Below, piece after piece: positions 36,362 to 49,748 of a DNA stretch of 64,000 nt. The notes below the pieces were generated by a model. It searched no databases. It had not been told where the DNA came from and saw nothing but the letters and a program-made list of their open reading frames with translations. Source of the DNA: Dentipellis sp. KUC8613 (lineage: Eukaryota > Basidiomycota > Agaricomycetes > Russulales > Hericiaceae). Made by a program: the position numbers and the translations under genes. The stretch's first letter is position 1. Each line of letters opens with the position of its first letter. The stretch lies in NCBI GenBank assembly GCA_002286715.1, contig NSJX01000013.1:138860-202859 (forward strand). Reading direction: 5' to 3'.

Positions 36362-38595
36362 TGTTCAACGCGTATACTGTATACGTATACATGCAGCTTG
36401 GAGCTACTCGCGTTCCATAACCCTACGTACCCCGGCCCATGGCAGTGGAACAATGCAATTGTCGGTCCGACGTCGCGACTTGCTGATCGCTACGTACATA
36501 TACTCGTCGAGGCGCGCGTGGAGGAATCAACGCCTGGTCTTCGTCTCAATATGATGGATGCCCATGATGCGCCATCGCCCATCGCCCATCCCATATACCC
36601 CCAAATGCAGCGCGCAGCACTGTCGTCATCCGCCGATGCCTCTATAACCATACGCGTACACCGACTGTATTCAGATCCTACACACCAAACAAGCTATCAA
36701 GCTATCTGTCTGTCTTCACGCTAGATCTATCAGTGGTACCCTAATAAGCACTCTCGCTCCGTAATGAAGGCGACCCCGGTTTCGACGTCAGCTCTCCCAG
36801 ACTCCCAGTCCTGTGTCTGGATCTGAATCACCATCGCGCCTGTTCCACGTCGCGTCCATACCCATTGCACGCTGATGGTGGACGTCTCGTACACATGTGG
36901 CCCTTATCTCACATCTGTCAGGTGCCCGAACACAATCTGACGTCGATACACCTTCAGACTCCTAGCCGTCGCCGTCGCCGTCGCCGTCGCCGTCCCGCTC
37001 GGACGCCGCCACTGGCCCAATCGAGCCGTCAACATCGCCGCCGGCCTGCCCACGTCCATGAACATTTACATCTGCATCTACGTCCGCGGCTAAGACTACC
37101 TACCACTAGTCGCCAGTCGCCTCTTCCGCCCCGTACTACCCGCGCTGTCACGCCCTCACCTTCCCTTCCGTCGCCGCGTCGCGCACAGAAATAGCAAGCG
37201 TCAGATTCTGACGCGGACACACCCTTACTTGCGCGTTAACGTTCCGAGCGCCTGCATCACGGGCCTCGGAGCGCGTGTCCCACCCGTTCATTGTCGTACA
37301 GCTGATCCCGTCGCACCACAGTTGATACTGTAGTTCTGGCACTCCACGCCCTCCACGAGTGCTGTCTCACAAGAGTAAGCCCGCATCACAGCTGTACCAG
37401 ACGTCGACGTGCGGCTCCGAAAGCCAAGACCCCATGTGCGTACGTATACGTGAGTGTCCGGAATGATAGGCCGGCCCGCTCGCGCAGAAGCACTCCCCGA
37501 CTGTCGCAGGCTACGACTTCGAAGATGCGGGTGAGTACATGACCGCCTGCGTTCCGAGTACAGAGTTGTGCGATTCGGTTCTGATTCTGATTGGGGAATG
37601 CATTCGAAGTGGGGGGCGGAGGTGATAGATGCGTATTATGAGCGCGAGCGCACTGTCAATGGGCAAGAGCGTGGCCGTGGATCCGAGGCGTGTTGCACTT
37701 CGCGAGCGTCCTGAGACAAATGCATGAAGTTTGCAGCCTCGTTTCAGTCCGAGCAGCGCGCTACGACAACCATGGAACTCGAGAGCGGGCGCCATATTAT
37801 AACCAAGCGTGCGCGCGTATGCGCAGACTACTGTGACTTGTCGTACCTGTATACTTCCATGAACACCAAACACACATCATATCGAGCAACTTCATAGAAC
37901 TATATATCAATTCAGCTCAGACCACAGCACACCGACAATCGTGAAATAACACATAATGGATTGAAAGCTCGAGCGCATAGCAGCAGGGGGGATGCAGAAT
38001 TCTAATAAATGTACTGTACATAACTGGGGGGTGGGAGGTGGGGGGTGGCCGCGTGAATCCCTGTAGTTCAACAATGCGACGGCGCGTGTCAGGCAAGAAA
38101 TCCGGGGTAACACTAATAAAATAGGGGCAACAGAGGGAGAGAGAGAGTATGATGAGGAACTCGAGCGCGAGGACGGAGCGAGAGCGCGGAGAGAAAGAGA
38201 TCAGAGGCGAGCGAGCGGGTGTGACGTAGATAGATAAACGAAGTAGATGCCAAAGGAGCGTGGTGGTGTAGCGTCATAATAAAGACTTACAGTCCGACAG
38301 TGTCTGGGCGACCGGCCGGGGTCAGAATACGAAGCCTTCGGTGGGAAGCGAAGGAAAAGGGTAGTGATCGTATAAGGGTCGGTTGGTACAGGCAGATAAA
38401 AGAGCGTGCCCGATTAGAAAGTTCCTAAAGATAACAAAGGTGAATATGTATGCAGCGGACAGACGGGATGCCTTTTGGGTGGTGGGTGAGAGTATCAGGG
38501 TAGGGTGGGGGAATGAGGGTAAATGCATGCGGGGAAGCAGATGAATAAATGCGAAAGAGCAAGCGGGCGCGCGGCGAGAGCAGGACTACGTATTC
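36362..38595. other. Long interval without a supported gene
   Basis: About 2.2 kb between convergent GPI18 and CDC24. It holds a CGTCGC repeat (36966-36995), purine-rich tracts near 38.1-38.2 kb and several short frames. One minus-strand frame at 37148-37342 (MPELQYQLWCDGISC...) looks mildly protein-like and could be a small Cys-containing protein, but I could not build its ends. Confidence 0.45.
36966..36995. repeat. CGTCGC hexanucleotide repeat
   Basis: Five perfect tandem GTCGCC units in noncoding DNA. Confidence 0.8.
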
Positions 38596-41500
38596 TCAAG
38601 CGACATGCAGCGTCACCTGCGTCTTGCCGCCAAACGCCATGTCGACGTCCTCGTTCGAGCGCATCGAGATGAGGTCGCCTTCCTCGTCCTCGTACTTGAC
38701 GCGCAGCGGGCCGTCGTCTCGACGGGGCCCGCACAGACGGATCTTCTTGCCGACCTTCTCGACAAGCTCTCCGAACTCCATAGTCCTTGACACCTGGATG
38801 ACGAAGATGTCGTTGCCGTAGTGCACCTTCACCTTCACCACCGAGTGTCCGTTCTGGTACGGATGCGGCATCCGACCGATAGAGGAATCGCTTGACCCGA
38901 AGGGCGTCACGGGCGACGAACTGTTCGGCGAGTCTTCCGAGTTCTCATTCGTTGAGTGACTGGAACCACTCGATCGTTTCGTCTCCGTTGACGCCTTTGA
39001 TCGATCCCAAGGGGCTGTAGGCAGTGGCGGCGCAGCCGTCTTGGGCATATACGCGTTAGGCTGGCTAGCGCTGCGTGATCGAAGGGGAGGCGGGGGTACA
39101 CCCAGGGTGATCTGAGGAGAAGCCGCGCCACTCCGGGGTTCGGCGCTCTCGTACGTTGACCGCAGTCGTGTCGAGCTGACCTGGCGGGGCAATCCTGGTC
39201 GCTGCATAGGCCCGCGGTTCCCGAAGCTGGAGTCTGACGCATAGCTCATCGAGCTCGCCGTGGACGTCAATCGCGACATCGACGGTCTCGGGCTAGGCCC
39301 TGATGGCAGACCCGTTACCGGTGGCGGAGGCATCATTGGGGGGTTGTGGTTTCGCCAGCTCGACATCACTGCGCCATTCACGTCCTCCGTCTGCGCCCGT
39401 GCAGTTCGGTCGTAGGCCGGAGTGAAGTCGCGCTCGAGACTCGGCGTCATGGTACCCCGACGCAGGTCGGCCGGTGTCGCCCGACCTGATGCCGGATGCA
39501 TCGCGGGTGGGTAATCCTCGTACTCGTCGTCAGCCTCGTCAAATCCATCATGCGGCGGGTAGCCTGATGGCCCGTGTTGGTATCCCGAGCTAGGAGGAGG
39601 AACTTGATCATCGTTCCCGTATGGGGGCTGCTGGCGGTACGACCGGCCACCAGTGCTGTACGGGTGTGATGCCATGGATGGAACGGCGGAGAACTGGGAG
39701 GTGGAGGAGTACCCTCGTTCGTGGTTGAACGTGGGAGGGAAGCGGTTTTGCGGAGCAGGACTTGTGCTGTTCGCCAGTTGGTAAGCCAGACGAGATGTGC
39801 TGCGTTCGGACGCCCGACGCGCAGCGACTCTCTCGATCAACCGCTTGACCGAGGTCTCCCATTGCTTTACCTGCTCTTCATTCCTGCAGCGCAGAGTGAA
39901 GAACTCGAGATCGTCATCGCCCTTCCACCAGACGTTCAACGAGTAGACACCTGTCATCCGTAGTACGTGAGAAGGCAACTTACGGCAAAGGAGTTGGGGT
40001 TACGCACCTTGTTGAATATGTGCCTTTGCATCAGTGACGTTATTCAGGTAGATACGACCTTTCAAGAGCAGGGGCGTCGATTTCTTCTTCGAAGGACCTG
40101 CCATAGAAGGTGTGTTGAGGGGCGTCGGGGTTTGAGGCTTCTTGAGGATCGAATTGCTCTTGTTAACCTTCTTTCCATTTGCCGGGCCAAGGTCCTCTTT
40201 ACAGCACAGGATAATCCGTTCGAAGAGGAATACGTGATACTCGCGGTCGACTTCGGATTTCGTAACAGTGAAAATGTCATCGAGAAGCAGATCACCAAAC
40301 TGCGACACATGGTGGCCTTTCCAGTCATCCACGCGCGTGGACAAGTTTTGGACTGTCTGCACATTTTCAGCACGGCGCTGTGCTTCGTTGATCTTGTCTG
40401 TAATGCGCTTCGCTGCGGCAGATCCCGCCTTGAGCTCATCGTAGTGAGGATATTCGGCAGGAGACGACGCTTTCAGCAAGGACTAATTATGATGGTCAGC
40501 AATAGATGCGTATCGCTGATGAGACCTGGACGCACATCCAATAGAAGAGGATATTTGCAGATGCGCTGGACCGGCTTGATAAGGAAGGCAGGGAGTTCAG
40601 ATTTGGCGTTGATCAGATTATTGAACTTCTGTTGACATGTGTTTGGTGAGCAAACGAAGCTCTCCCACAGACCGCGTGTTGCCGAGGCAATGCATGGCTC
40701 GTTGCCAAGTCACTCGAGCAGGAGCACACGCTCGAGCAAAGTGCATGAGAATGACAGACGTACCATCAAGTTCTGCTCCTCCATGAGCATGAGGTCCGAT
40801 GCATTGGTGTAATTGGCGCAATACGGCTCGTAGACAGCGAACTCCTCTTCCTATTGTTTTCCAAAACAGGGAACAGAGTGCATGGGAACAATACAGATAG
40901 AAAGAACGGGAGCACCGGATTGAGCACTGGCTTTGGAATGGACGTAGCTGGTTTGGAGCACTCACGTTGTCTGTGAACAAGAGACCCCATCTTTGGTCTT
41001 TCCACGGCATCTCGGCGGTGCCCTCGAGCCGGATGAGGAATTTACGCTGGAAATTGAGGAGCTTGTTTAGGTTGGGGAACAAAAGATGAATGGTGTCTTG
41101 ATCAATTGTGTTGCTCTGAGACAGCGCATTTGCGTATTTCTGGGCCCAAGCATAAGCGAATGCAACCAGGTGACATGCGGAGAGGGATGCTTACCTGCAT
41201 GACTTCCAAATCCTGTACATACTTGCGCTCTGTCTCCACCAGCTCCCTGACGATGTTGTTACGCGCTGCCTCCTGTGCATTCACGGGCACCGGAGGGAAA
41301 GCGGTTGCGGGAGTGAGCGAATCAGTGGACTCGGTGTTAGAGAGCGATGGCGGCGACAGCGGCGCTGCCTCGATGAACACGTTCTCGGGTAATCGGTCGA
41401 CGAGATGAGAGACGGTGGTGATGACCTGAGGGTACCTGGTGAGCAGAGAGAGACAGGGAAGGAAGAAAACACACCTTGACGAGCCCATCTGTAGAGTTTC

Positions 41501-41942
41501 GATCCCAGAGATCGGTGACTGTGAACTGCTCTGCCTGCTCCAGCTGCTTCACCTGCATGGCGAAGAGGGCAATCGCCCTCTTCTTGGTGCGTTCACTGTG
41601 GATTTCGACGGACGAGGGGTCTGTTTCGATGGCGATGGGTTTCGCAGGTGGGGGGAGGAGGTTGTAGAGGTAACACAGCGGGGTGCCGAGCGCGAAACAG
41701 TCCCAGAGCTGGGTGACGGGGTCTGTGGACCGGCGCGAGGAGTCGGGAGGAGCGGATATGGCGAAGAACTGGTCAAAGCCACGGATGCGAAGAAGAAGAG
41801 AGCGGAGAGACGAGCATTGCTGATAGAGCGAGGTTGATTGCGAGGCGGCCTTGTTGAGGAGCGTGTTGTGTGCGACGGGGATGTCGATGGAGACGGCGGC
41901 GGAGGATATGATAGACTTTTTGCGACCTGCGACAGATGTCAT
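38596..41942 (-). CDS. CDC24: CDC24 Rho guanine-nucleotide exchange factor
   Basis: Activates Cdc42 at sites of polarised growth. Exons: 41942-41475, 41425-41195, 41139-40966, 40850-40764, 40628-40536, 40482-40008, 39950-38596; 960 aa. Domains in order: Cdc24-type calponin-homology region (about 20-180; LWDCFALGTPLCYLYN), RhoGEF/DH (about 205-390; RELVETERKYVQDLEVMQ, LIKPVQRICKYPLLL), PH (about 400-560; VFLFERIILCCKED), a long disordered Pro/Ser region, and a C-terminal PB1 domain (about 870-958; VKVHYGNDIFVI, VKYEDEEGDLISM), which in yeast binds the scaffold Bem1. All seven exons join in phase. Confidence 0.95.
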
Positions 41943-43029
41943 GACGGGGAGGAGGAGGGGCGAGGACCGCCGGGAGGGATGGGGAGGAGGAGAGGGAGAT
42001 GCAAGGAAACCAACCGCAAGGCTCTTGCGCGCGTCCAGGTTACCGTGGTCTTTCGCACTCCGCTTTCGGTCACGACCGTGCCCCCGATTCCAACAAATAC
42101 GGCCAGCCCTCTTCCCGCCGGCCCGGCATCAACTTCTCCCTCCGTATTTCTTCGCATCACCCTCTTTTTTGCCCGCACGCTCGTCGCAATCCACAACTTT
42201 GATCTCTCACGCCGCCCAACCCAGACTCGCGATCGTCACCTCCTGCAAAATCCCCCTCCCTCCTCTTCAGTGGACCCACATCCGTCGTCCCTTCATCGCC
42301 TTGCTAGTTCCGGCCATGGCTGCGTACCCAGTCCGGCCACATCAGGTCTTGCAGGTTCCACTTCGGCCGGACACACTTGCCACCTGCGACCGTACCTAGA
42401 TGCTGTATTACAGATCCGGCGCATCCTGTATCTCCCCTGCATGGGCACTTCTACCGCCGCTATCACCCGTCTCCCTCTCTCTGCATTCCTGCAATGCGGT
42501 ACACTCGGCCCTTAGAGGCACCTTTGCAGCGCAGACAACTTGCGCACAATCCGCACGCCGGTGCACGATCCCTGCAATTATGGCTCGCCCTGGATCTGGG
42601 TCCATGTGCCCGACTCCGTACCTCGTATCTCCATTGGGACGACCCCCGCATTTTCTGCAAGTTGTTGGCCCTCGCTTACGATGGACGCTTCCCTGACAGA
42701 ATTGCGAACCAAAGGGAGGTAAAGCATTTGGTGCCGATTTTAAAGTGACGTTACGGGTATCGTAACGGAGTCCCGGGAATCAGAGTATATACAAATCCAT
42801 GGGCCCAGGGAGGGGCGGTGAACATCAGCCATCGTACGCAGAGAGCTCCGACTGACTGAGAGGAGGAGCCTGGAATATATGAGAGAGGTCGAGTGACCAA
42901 GAGTGGCAGGCGGAGAGAGTCGCTGAGTAGCAAGATTCGAAACTCCGCACGAAAAGGGAGCGTGGGGCGTGGGGGATCGGATGGGACTCCAAGATCGCCT
43001 TTCCGAAGTCCCTCTCCTCGCCGAGACCC
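41943..43029. promoter_or_regulatory. Divergent region between CDC24 and the Rap1-like gene
   Basis: About 1.1 kb. A plus-strand open frame (41838-42515) overlaps the CDC24 start but shows no domain or coding-like repeat of motifs. I treat the interval as promoters and 5' leaders. Confidence 0.5.
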
Positions 43030-45827
43030 ATGGCACCAGCTCACGCCGCTCATGGACGCGCCGTCCTTTCCCAACCCCCGCCCCCCGACGCGTCCGACCC
43101 CCCGCCCCCGCCCGAGCATGGCCTCTTTTTGGAGCCCATGATGGGCACGCCCCTCGCCGTCTACGTCCACAAGGACGTTGACGACAGGGACAACGTCGTC
43201 GACCTCATCCAGGTATGCGATGCCATTCCGTTCATATCCTCCGATCGTCTATAGCACGCCCGGAACGGGGATGGCCCTTTGATGTCGCGTCCCCTGCTGA
43301 GCCTATGGGGGCGGTTCGTTGTTGCCGTCGGCACAGCAGTCGTTTGACGCGTTCCAGTACGATCTCTACACCGATTTCCAGTTTCGCCATATTATAAACA
43401 TGTAATGAGGGCTGACTCTACCACCGTCAGAAAAATGGAGGTCTTGTCTCTCCAGGGTACAGTGGTGTGACATACATACTGGGTACGTTGTTCAGACAAG
43501 TGTGCCACCTGTCGAGCATAGCGCGCCTGACTCTGTTCGCAGTCGACCCTCACAAGGAGTCGGGCCAGAATCTGTACCGTCAGTATGCTGGAAAGAAGAA
43601 CAAGATGATCCTCAACGTGCGCTGGGCACACGAATGTGTCAGGGCGGGCGCATTGCAGACTTTCCAGACGAACTGGGCTGGATGCAAGGTGACTGGAAAT
43701 GAGCCGTACGTCCTTTAGATACACTACGCGCCGCTCATCAATGTAATCTTACCTCTCCAGCATCCATCGTTCGGCCCCGCCTGCCCCGCCGACCCAGCAA
43801 ATGCCACAGGCCCCACCACAAATGGTGCTGCAGCCTGTGGCCGGTCCATCGAGGCAGACAATCCCGCCGCCCCCCGCACCGAGCGCCGCGCAACAGGTCC
43901 CGAACCCCGCTGTTGCGTACCCACCTATGCCACAACCCATGCAAGGTGTCGTCCCGTCCGACGGCCTTGGGCCTCATGACCCCACTGCCTACGCCTACCA
44001 GCCTTACCCTCCTCCCATGCAAGGCCCCCCTCGTCCCATGCATCCTGCTACGACTGCACCACCACAATCTTGGCAAGCTGCAAACGGTATTGCTCCAGAG
44101 CAGACTCAGAATCACATACCGCAGCAGGCTCAGATCATGGCACGAGGGCCGTACCGCGACGAGACGTGGGATACGGCGTATCAGCCCCCACCACCGAATG
44201 CGATGGTGCCAGGGCCTGGTGGGCCTTACGATTATCGACCGTACAGAGATGATCAGGCGGGGTGGGTCAGTGCACCAAACGAATATTACGAACAACCACA
44301 GGTGAGACATCTGCCATCTCAACGTGTCGTATATATGCGTTTCCTCAACTGCGATCCAGTACGACCAGACTTATGAACAAGCATATATGCCGGAGGCTGG
44401 CCCATCTAGCCAGCCTGCAGGAAGCGAGCAACCCGCAACTCCCGTTGTCGAAGGACAAGAAACTCAGCGTGGACGTAAGCGCACGCGTCCCCAGGTTCGT
44501 CTTCATAGTATCCCTGTTAAGTAATCGGGATGCTGATTTCGGAGCAGGCTGCGCCAGCGCCTCCTGCCGCTTCACTCGTGGTCAACAGAGGCAATCCTCA
44601 GGCTCGTTCCCCAACGCCACCAAGTCGTGTCATCAAAAGTACATATGGCGGGAACCTCTTCACTGCTGATGATGTTATGTACCTCAAGAAGTACATCGAT
44701 TACTGTCAGGAGCAAGGTTTGGTGCTGAGGTTCGTCGCTTCCCTTCCATGCTAAGGGTCATTTCTCATTGACGTGGCAGTTTGAGGGAGATATGTGAACG
44801 AGTTGCAGTGAAGGTCAGTTATATGGCTTAGTATCTAAGCAACACCTGTTCTAATCTCATCGTATTAGGCCCCGCATCACACGTATGCGTTCTCCTTTTC
44901 CCCTACCCTTCGTATTCTGACTCTTCCACAGCTTCTACTCCTGGCGTCGCTACTGTAACAAACATCAGATTCGTCTGGGCGGATATGCCATGGCAATGGA
45001 TGGGGATGAGGGGGTCCACGATGACCGCGGGGAAGAAGAGCACCACGGGGGCGCCGGGCCCGGTCCAGGCGCGATTGCCGCAGCCAAGGCGCGCGCGCAG
45101 GCCGAGTCTGCCGTGCAGCGAACGCGGTCTCCCACACCCCCTCGCGCCCTGTTCAGGAGCACGACAGGGAAAGGCGTGGCCTTCACAGATGAGGATGTTA
45201 CGTTCATGATCAAGTTGCTGGACTACCGGAGGTGAGGCCGTTCATTTCCCTCCCGTTGCGCTGGTCGATTCTGACCGTCGCCTCTTCTGTGAAGGTCGCA
45301 AGGCAAGCTCGATATGGTCTCCTTCTGGAAAGAAATCGCCTCGAAGGTGCGTTTCTCAGTTGCAGTTTCATTTGCCCAGGGTGCGTGGAATGCTGATACG
45401 GATACTCTGATCGCGCGGCCGGTTGGTATAGGCACCGCATCACTCGCGCGCATCCTGGATGAAGTTCTATCGACGGCACAAGCACGAGCTGAACCACACC
45501 GAGACGGACGAGCCGCTGCCGCAGGCGCCGGAGAAGAAGATGCGGTACACGCGCTCGGACGACGTCCTCCTCGCGCGCTTCTTCTACACCAAGCCCGAGG
45601 GCACCTCCGACAAGATCTTCCAGGCGTTCGGCCGCCTCGTGAGTCTCTGCTCGCCTTCCCCGTTCCTTTGATCGCGCGGTTGCTGAGAATATGACGTCCG
45701 GCAGCACCCGCATCATCCGTGGAAAGGCTGGCAAGAGCACCACCGCATACATAAAGCGAAGATAGACCACCTCATCCAGCGGCTCTCCCAGGGAGACGTG
45801 ATAGACGAGCCCGACACGGCCGAGTGA
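43030..45827 (+). CDS. RAP1: Rap1-like telomere protein: BRCT plus three Myb-like repeats
   Basis: Predicted telomere-associated chromatin protein. Exons 43030-43212, 43431-43482, 43543-43705, 43761-44301, 44360-44494, 44548-44729, 44780-44813, 44869-44882, 44932-45231, 45295-45346, 45432-45638, 45705-45827; 661 aa. A BRCT domain (about 30-135) contains NGGLVSPGYSGVTYILVDP and RWAHECVRAG. A long Pro/Gln-rich linker follows. Three related SANT/Myb-like units come next: TADDVMYLKKYIDYC...PHHTFYSWRRY (about 398-450), TDEDVTFMIKLLDYR...PHHSRASWMKFY (about 517-570) and TRSDDVLLARFFY...PHHPWKGWQEHH (about 596-645). BRCT plus Rap1-type Myb is the diagnostic order. One exon is only 14 nt. No RCT domain was recognised at the C-terminus. 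Confidence 0.85.
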
Positions 45828-46680
45828 CTTCCTCGTAACTTATAACCTACCCACTTTATAGTAGCCTCCCCGTCTATCTAAATAATCCAGCCTTTATAAC
45901 TCCCGTCCGTGTTACACGTTATAGTTTCGTCTCTTGTATGTGTTAGGTTTGGTGTTATATTTCCCCTCCATGATCGTCTTTCGCAGTACTGTACTCGCTT
46001 GCGTTCTTTGGACTCAGTGACTTCCCCGTGTTATCGTATCGGACTCGCAATGAACGCTTTCTTGGCTGGCACGGGCTACGTAGCTGCCCGCACTGCCGTG
46101 CGCTTATATCCGTCACGTCCACGGTCTCATGACAATCTCAAAGGCAGGCCACGTACCCCGTATCGACATCAAGCGCCCAAAGCTCACGTCACGCTCGTCC
46201 GGGGTGCGGGAGGTTATAACAAGGATAATTAAGCGATGAATGAAGACAGTGGCCGCTACGTATACAAGACACTAGATGTAAGAAAGCAGACGGGTGACAC
46301 ATGCACGACTATCAGAGCTTGAGAGTTTCAAAAAGGAATTGCTTCGGACTAGGGCCATACACGCACATGATACAGACGGGGACGTAAACGTAAACAATAG
46401 CAGACAAACGACGACAGATGGTAGGTGGTAGGTAGGATGGTTCATGGGCCGGCGAACAGGAAACACGGAAGGGAACAGGGAAAGGGGCGCCGATAAGGAC
46501 AGGAGCGAAGGTGAAGGTGAAGGTGGGAAGGGGGAAGGGGGACAAAGGGGGCGAACAAGAAGATAACACAATAAAGAGGGAAGAAGGTGTGGAGGCCTGA
46601 ACGTGTATAAACAAGGAAGATCTACAGCCTCAGCCACGGGATAGGGTGGATGAAGTTGGGGATGGGGGTGGAGAACCGCC
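45828..46680. other. Convergent 3' region
   Basis: About 850 nt between the 3' ends of the Rap1-like gene and CCR4. It contains purine-rich low-complexity sequence around 46.5 kb. No gene is supported. Confidence 0.5.
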
Positions 46681-49139
46681 TCATGAGCGCGAGGAGTTCG
46701 GGAATACGGGCGCGGCCCGCGGCGGCTGCGTGTCCCGCGGCGGCTTCACGCGGAACTCGCTCACGATGCAGATGTGGCTGCAAGAGTAAAGTCAGAAGAT
46801 ATCGTGCTAGAACGTGTGAAAGGACGTACTCGGAGGGATAATGAACGTTCGGGAAGCCGACAGACTTGTCGAGGTACGACTTGTCAATCTCGCCGAGCAC
46901 CGCATTCACAGCCAGGTTCGCCGTCGAGTACCAGATGTAGTCAATGCCACCCTTGAAACTCGGGGTGTAATTGGTCAGCGTCTGGTCCCCGGTGCCCGCG
47001 TACGCGCTCTTGAGGCCCAATCGGTGCTTCAAGCCGTCCGACGTGTACTTGCCGTACGAATGCGACATGAAATCGGGGTGGTCCGATGGCACGCTGCCGT
47101 TCGAAAGATACTCGTACACACCGCTTTCCGGCACCGAATTGTAATCACCAGTGACGATCGTGGGGATCTTCGTGCCGTCAGCGTAGACTGGCGGAGGACG
47201 CGGTGGCGGTGCGTCCGGTGACGCGTCCTTGGGCGCGGGCGATGGCAGGCGCGGAGGATACTTGGCGAAGTGGCTGGCGACCTTGTCCACCTCATCGATG
47301 AGAAGAGCGACTTGCACGAGTTTGACGTCGCGGAAGGCGGGATCCCAGTAGATGTGGGTGTTTGCAACGATGAAGCGCGTGCCCGTCTTCCGGTTTTCGA
47401 ACAGACAGATGACGGCGATATTGTCCTTCACGAGTACTCGGTTGAACATGTCGTCTGTCTTCTTGAAATCCGGTCGTTGCATTGCCTTGGTGCTGAATTC
47501 CACGAGATGCTTCTCGACGAGCTGGTACCTAGGATGATGGAATAAATGTCAGTATATAGCTAGAAATAGAAAGGTCGTGTGACGCACTTGTCTCGCTTGA
47601 AGAACGTAGCACACCCATCCACCAACCGTCGATCTGCGTCGTTCATTGTCTTGAAACGAGACTTTGGCCAATACACCCCTTCGTATCCTCGCTCTTCGAG
47701 GCTCGGGACAAAGTAATCCTCGTACTGAGCATTGTCGACCTCCTGCAAGCACAGGAAATCGGCATCGTAATTGAGGATCTCCTGAAGAATGAGCTCCTTT
47801 CGGTACTCCCACGCCAGCGCCCATGATGGAGTATAGCCGTATAGACGCTCTGTTGCGCACCTCTCGCAAAGGATGTTGTAGCACAGCACTCTGAACGTCT
47901 CCACGTTCGGGTCAGCATCTATCGCATCGCGCTCCGCCTGGCTGATGAGCTGTTTCCATTCGCGTTCCGGCGGTGACGGAGGCAAAGGACACGAGTCTCG
48001 GAGATATGAGATCAGCGCCGGGGTACCCTCCTTCTGCACGATGGATTTCAAAGAAGCATCCAAAGGATTACCCTCAACACCGAGTGTCTGAAGTTGGTGG
48101 AGAGTGCCCAGTTCGTGCGGAAGGTTGGTGATGTGGTTGTCGAAGAGATAGAGCTCCTTCAGCTGTGTGAGCATCCCCAGCTCGGGCGGTACAGTCGTTA
48201 AATTATTCCCCGACAAGTCAAGCAACTCGAGATGGCGAAGCTTGGAGATCTCGGGCGGGATGCTTGATAGGGAATTGTGATTGAGGTAGAGGTTCGCGAG
48301 GAAGGTGAAGGAGAAAAGTCCAGAAGTTGGTGGAAGGTTCTTGATCTGAACGCCGCCCATATCCAAGGAGTTCCACGTATTCTCCGGTCTCTTCACCTCT
48401 GAAGGCCTGGAAATCTCGGCAATAGGAGCCACAGTCGACGAAGGGTGGTCGACGGTATTAGCGGTAGAGCTCTTGGGTGAAGGACCGGCGCCGTTCGTTG
48501 ATCCGTTCACGGTTGCGCCGTTCGCTCCATCGACACTGGCCGAGCTTTCTGAATCCTTCACGGCACCGTTCGCAGGGGGTGGGGGTTTGTTGGGATTGGT
48601 GATGGGGATTGCGGACTTCGTGACTGTGCGTGAAGCCATGGCGCTAGCGCGGGCGCGATGGTGCGGTGAACGTGAAGCCCGGATCATCTATCCAAGGAAA
48701 ACGCAGGAAATATGCATGTCAGCCACTGTTTCGAAGCAAGCCGAGGATACGCCCCGAACATGGAGTGCGATATCGGGTACAAAGAAAGGGGGAAACTCAC
48801 CTCGCATTTCAACAGTTGTTGCTGCCATTGAGGCGTGATGATCTGACTCGCCGCACTTCCTGGAGAGTTTTGTGCGACACCGACATGCTGACTGTGGACA
48901 TTGCCGTTCGCGGGGGGCGAGGAGAAGTGCGACAACGAATTCTGGTGATGGTGCTGCATGGTCGGCATGTGGTGTTGCATAGGGTTGACGGAGCCATTGG
49001 TGTAGAGAGGGTAACCCGGTGACGGGGGAGGAGGGTGGCCAAATGCCGAGTGAGTGTGGGTGGGACGCGCCCATGGAGACTGGTCGTGGTGAGTGGGAAG
49101 CTTGTGCCCAATGCCCGGCGATTGTTGTGGGTAATACAT
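46681..49139 (-). CDS. CCR4: CCR4 deadenylase
   Basis: Catalytic poly(A)-shortening subunit of the Ccr4-Not complex. Exons 49139-48801, 48687-47588, 47528-46830, 46777-46681; 744 aa. A His/Pro/Gln-rich N-terminus leads to QQQLLKCEMIRASRSPHHRARA, then leucine-rich repeats (about 228-320; LANLYLNHNSLSSIP, LELLDLSGNNLTTVP, LKELYLFDNHITNLP), which in yeast bind Caf1. The exonuclease-endonuclease-phosphatase domain (about 380-725) follows: YNILCERCAT, LCLQEVDNAQYED, NTHIYWDP, IVTGDYNS, GGIDYIWYS and a YPSDH motif split by the last intron. The usual GDFNS motif reads GDYNS here, a conservative change. Confidence 0.95.
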
Positions 49140-49748
49140 CGCATCGGGCGATCCCAGCGGTACTGCTCTAGAGAAAATCGTGGTGGGCGAGCAGACCTAG
49201 GCTGGCAGAACACTGAAGGGAAACAGGATATGTCGAGTTGTAAGCAAGACAAAGAAGCCACTCCACAAATGAAAGGACGAACAATGCAAGAGATTGAAAC
49301 AAGGAGAGATGATAGGGGCTGCACGCAAATGCAGCAGAAGATGAAAGGGGATAAGGGGTTGAGAGCGGGAGATGACCGTGGACGCTGGGGACGACGGCGA
49401 GATGAAGGCTGTGGACGTCGACGGCAAAGATGGGGAAAGACTCCGACGTCAATCCCGACGCGTCACAACCACAGCGCCCGCTCCTGTCACACCGTGACCG
49501 AGGCGAGTCACACTCCGCTGACTCAGCACCCGGTGACACGAAATATTTCTGCAGCGGCGCCTCCATGCAAGCGCGGCCGCTGCCTTACCGTACGATCTTG
49601 TAATTTATTCTGTATCTGATTGCCATTTTACATGCCATTACACCAGTAGCGTGTTCTTCGCTTTCAACTTCCCTATATCTACCCCCCTTGAACCCGGTGT
49701 TGGCGGACCATCTCCATCTTCTTCTCCCACATACCCCCACTGCTCACC
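49140..49748. promoter_or_regulatory. Divergent CCR4/ERG19 promoter region
   Basis: A 609-nt divergent interval. No TATA box stands out, and no RNA or protein gene is visible. Confidence 0.45.

Noticed and set aside
37148..37342. Minus-strand short Cys-containing frame
   Set aside because: Mildly protein-like, but no start, signal peptide or splice structure could be established, so it is only noted in the interval description.
41838..42515. Plus-strand ORF of 225 codons upstream of CDC24
   Set aside because: It overlaps the CDC24 start on the other strand, has skewed Arg/Pro composition and no motif or splice partner. It is best read as promoter sequence.
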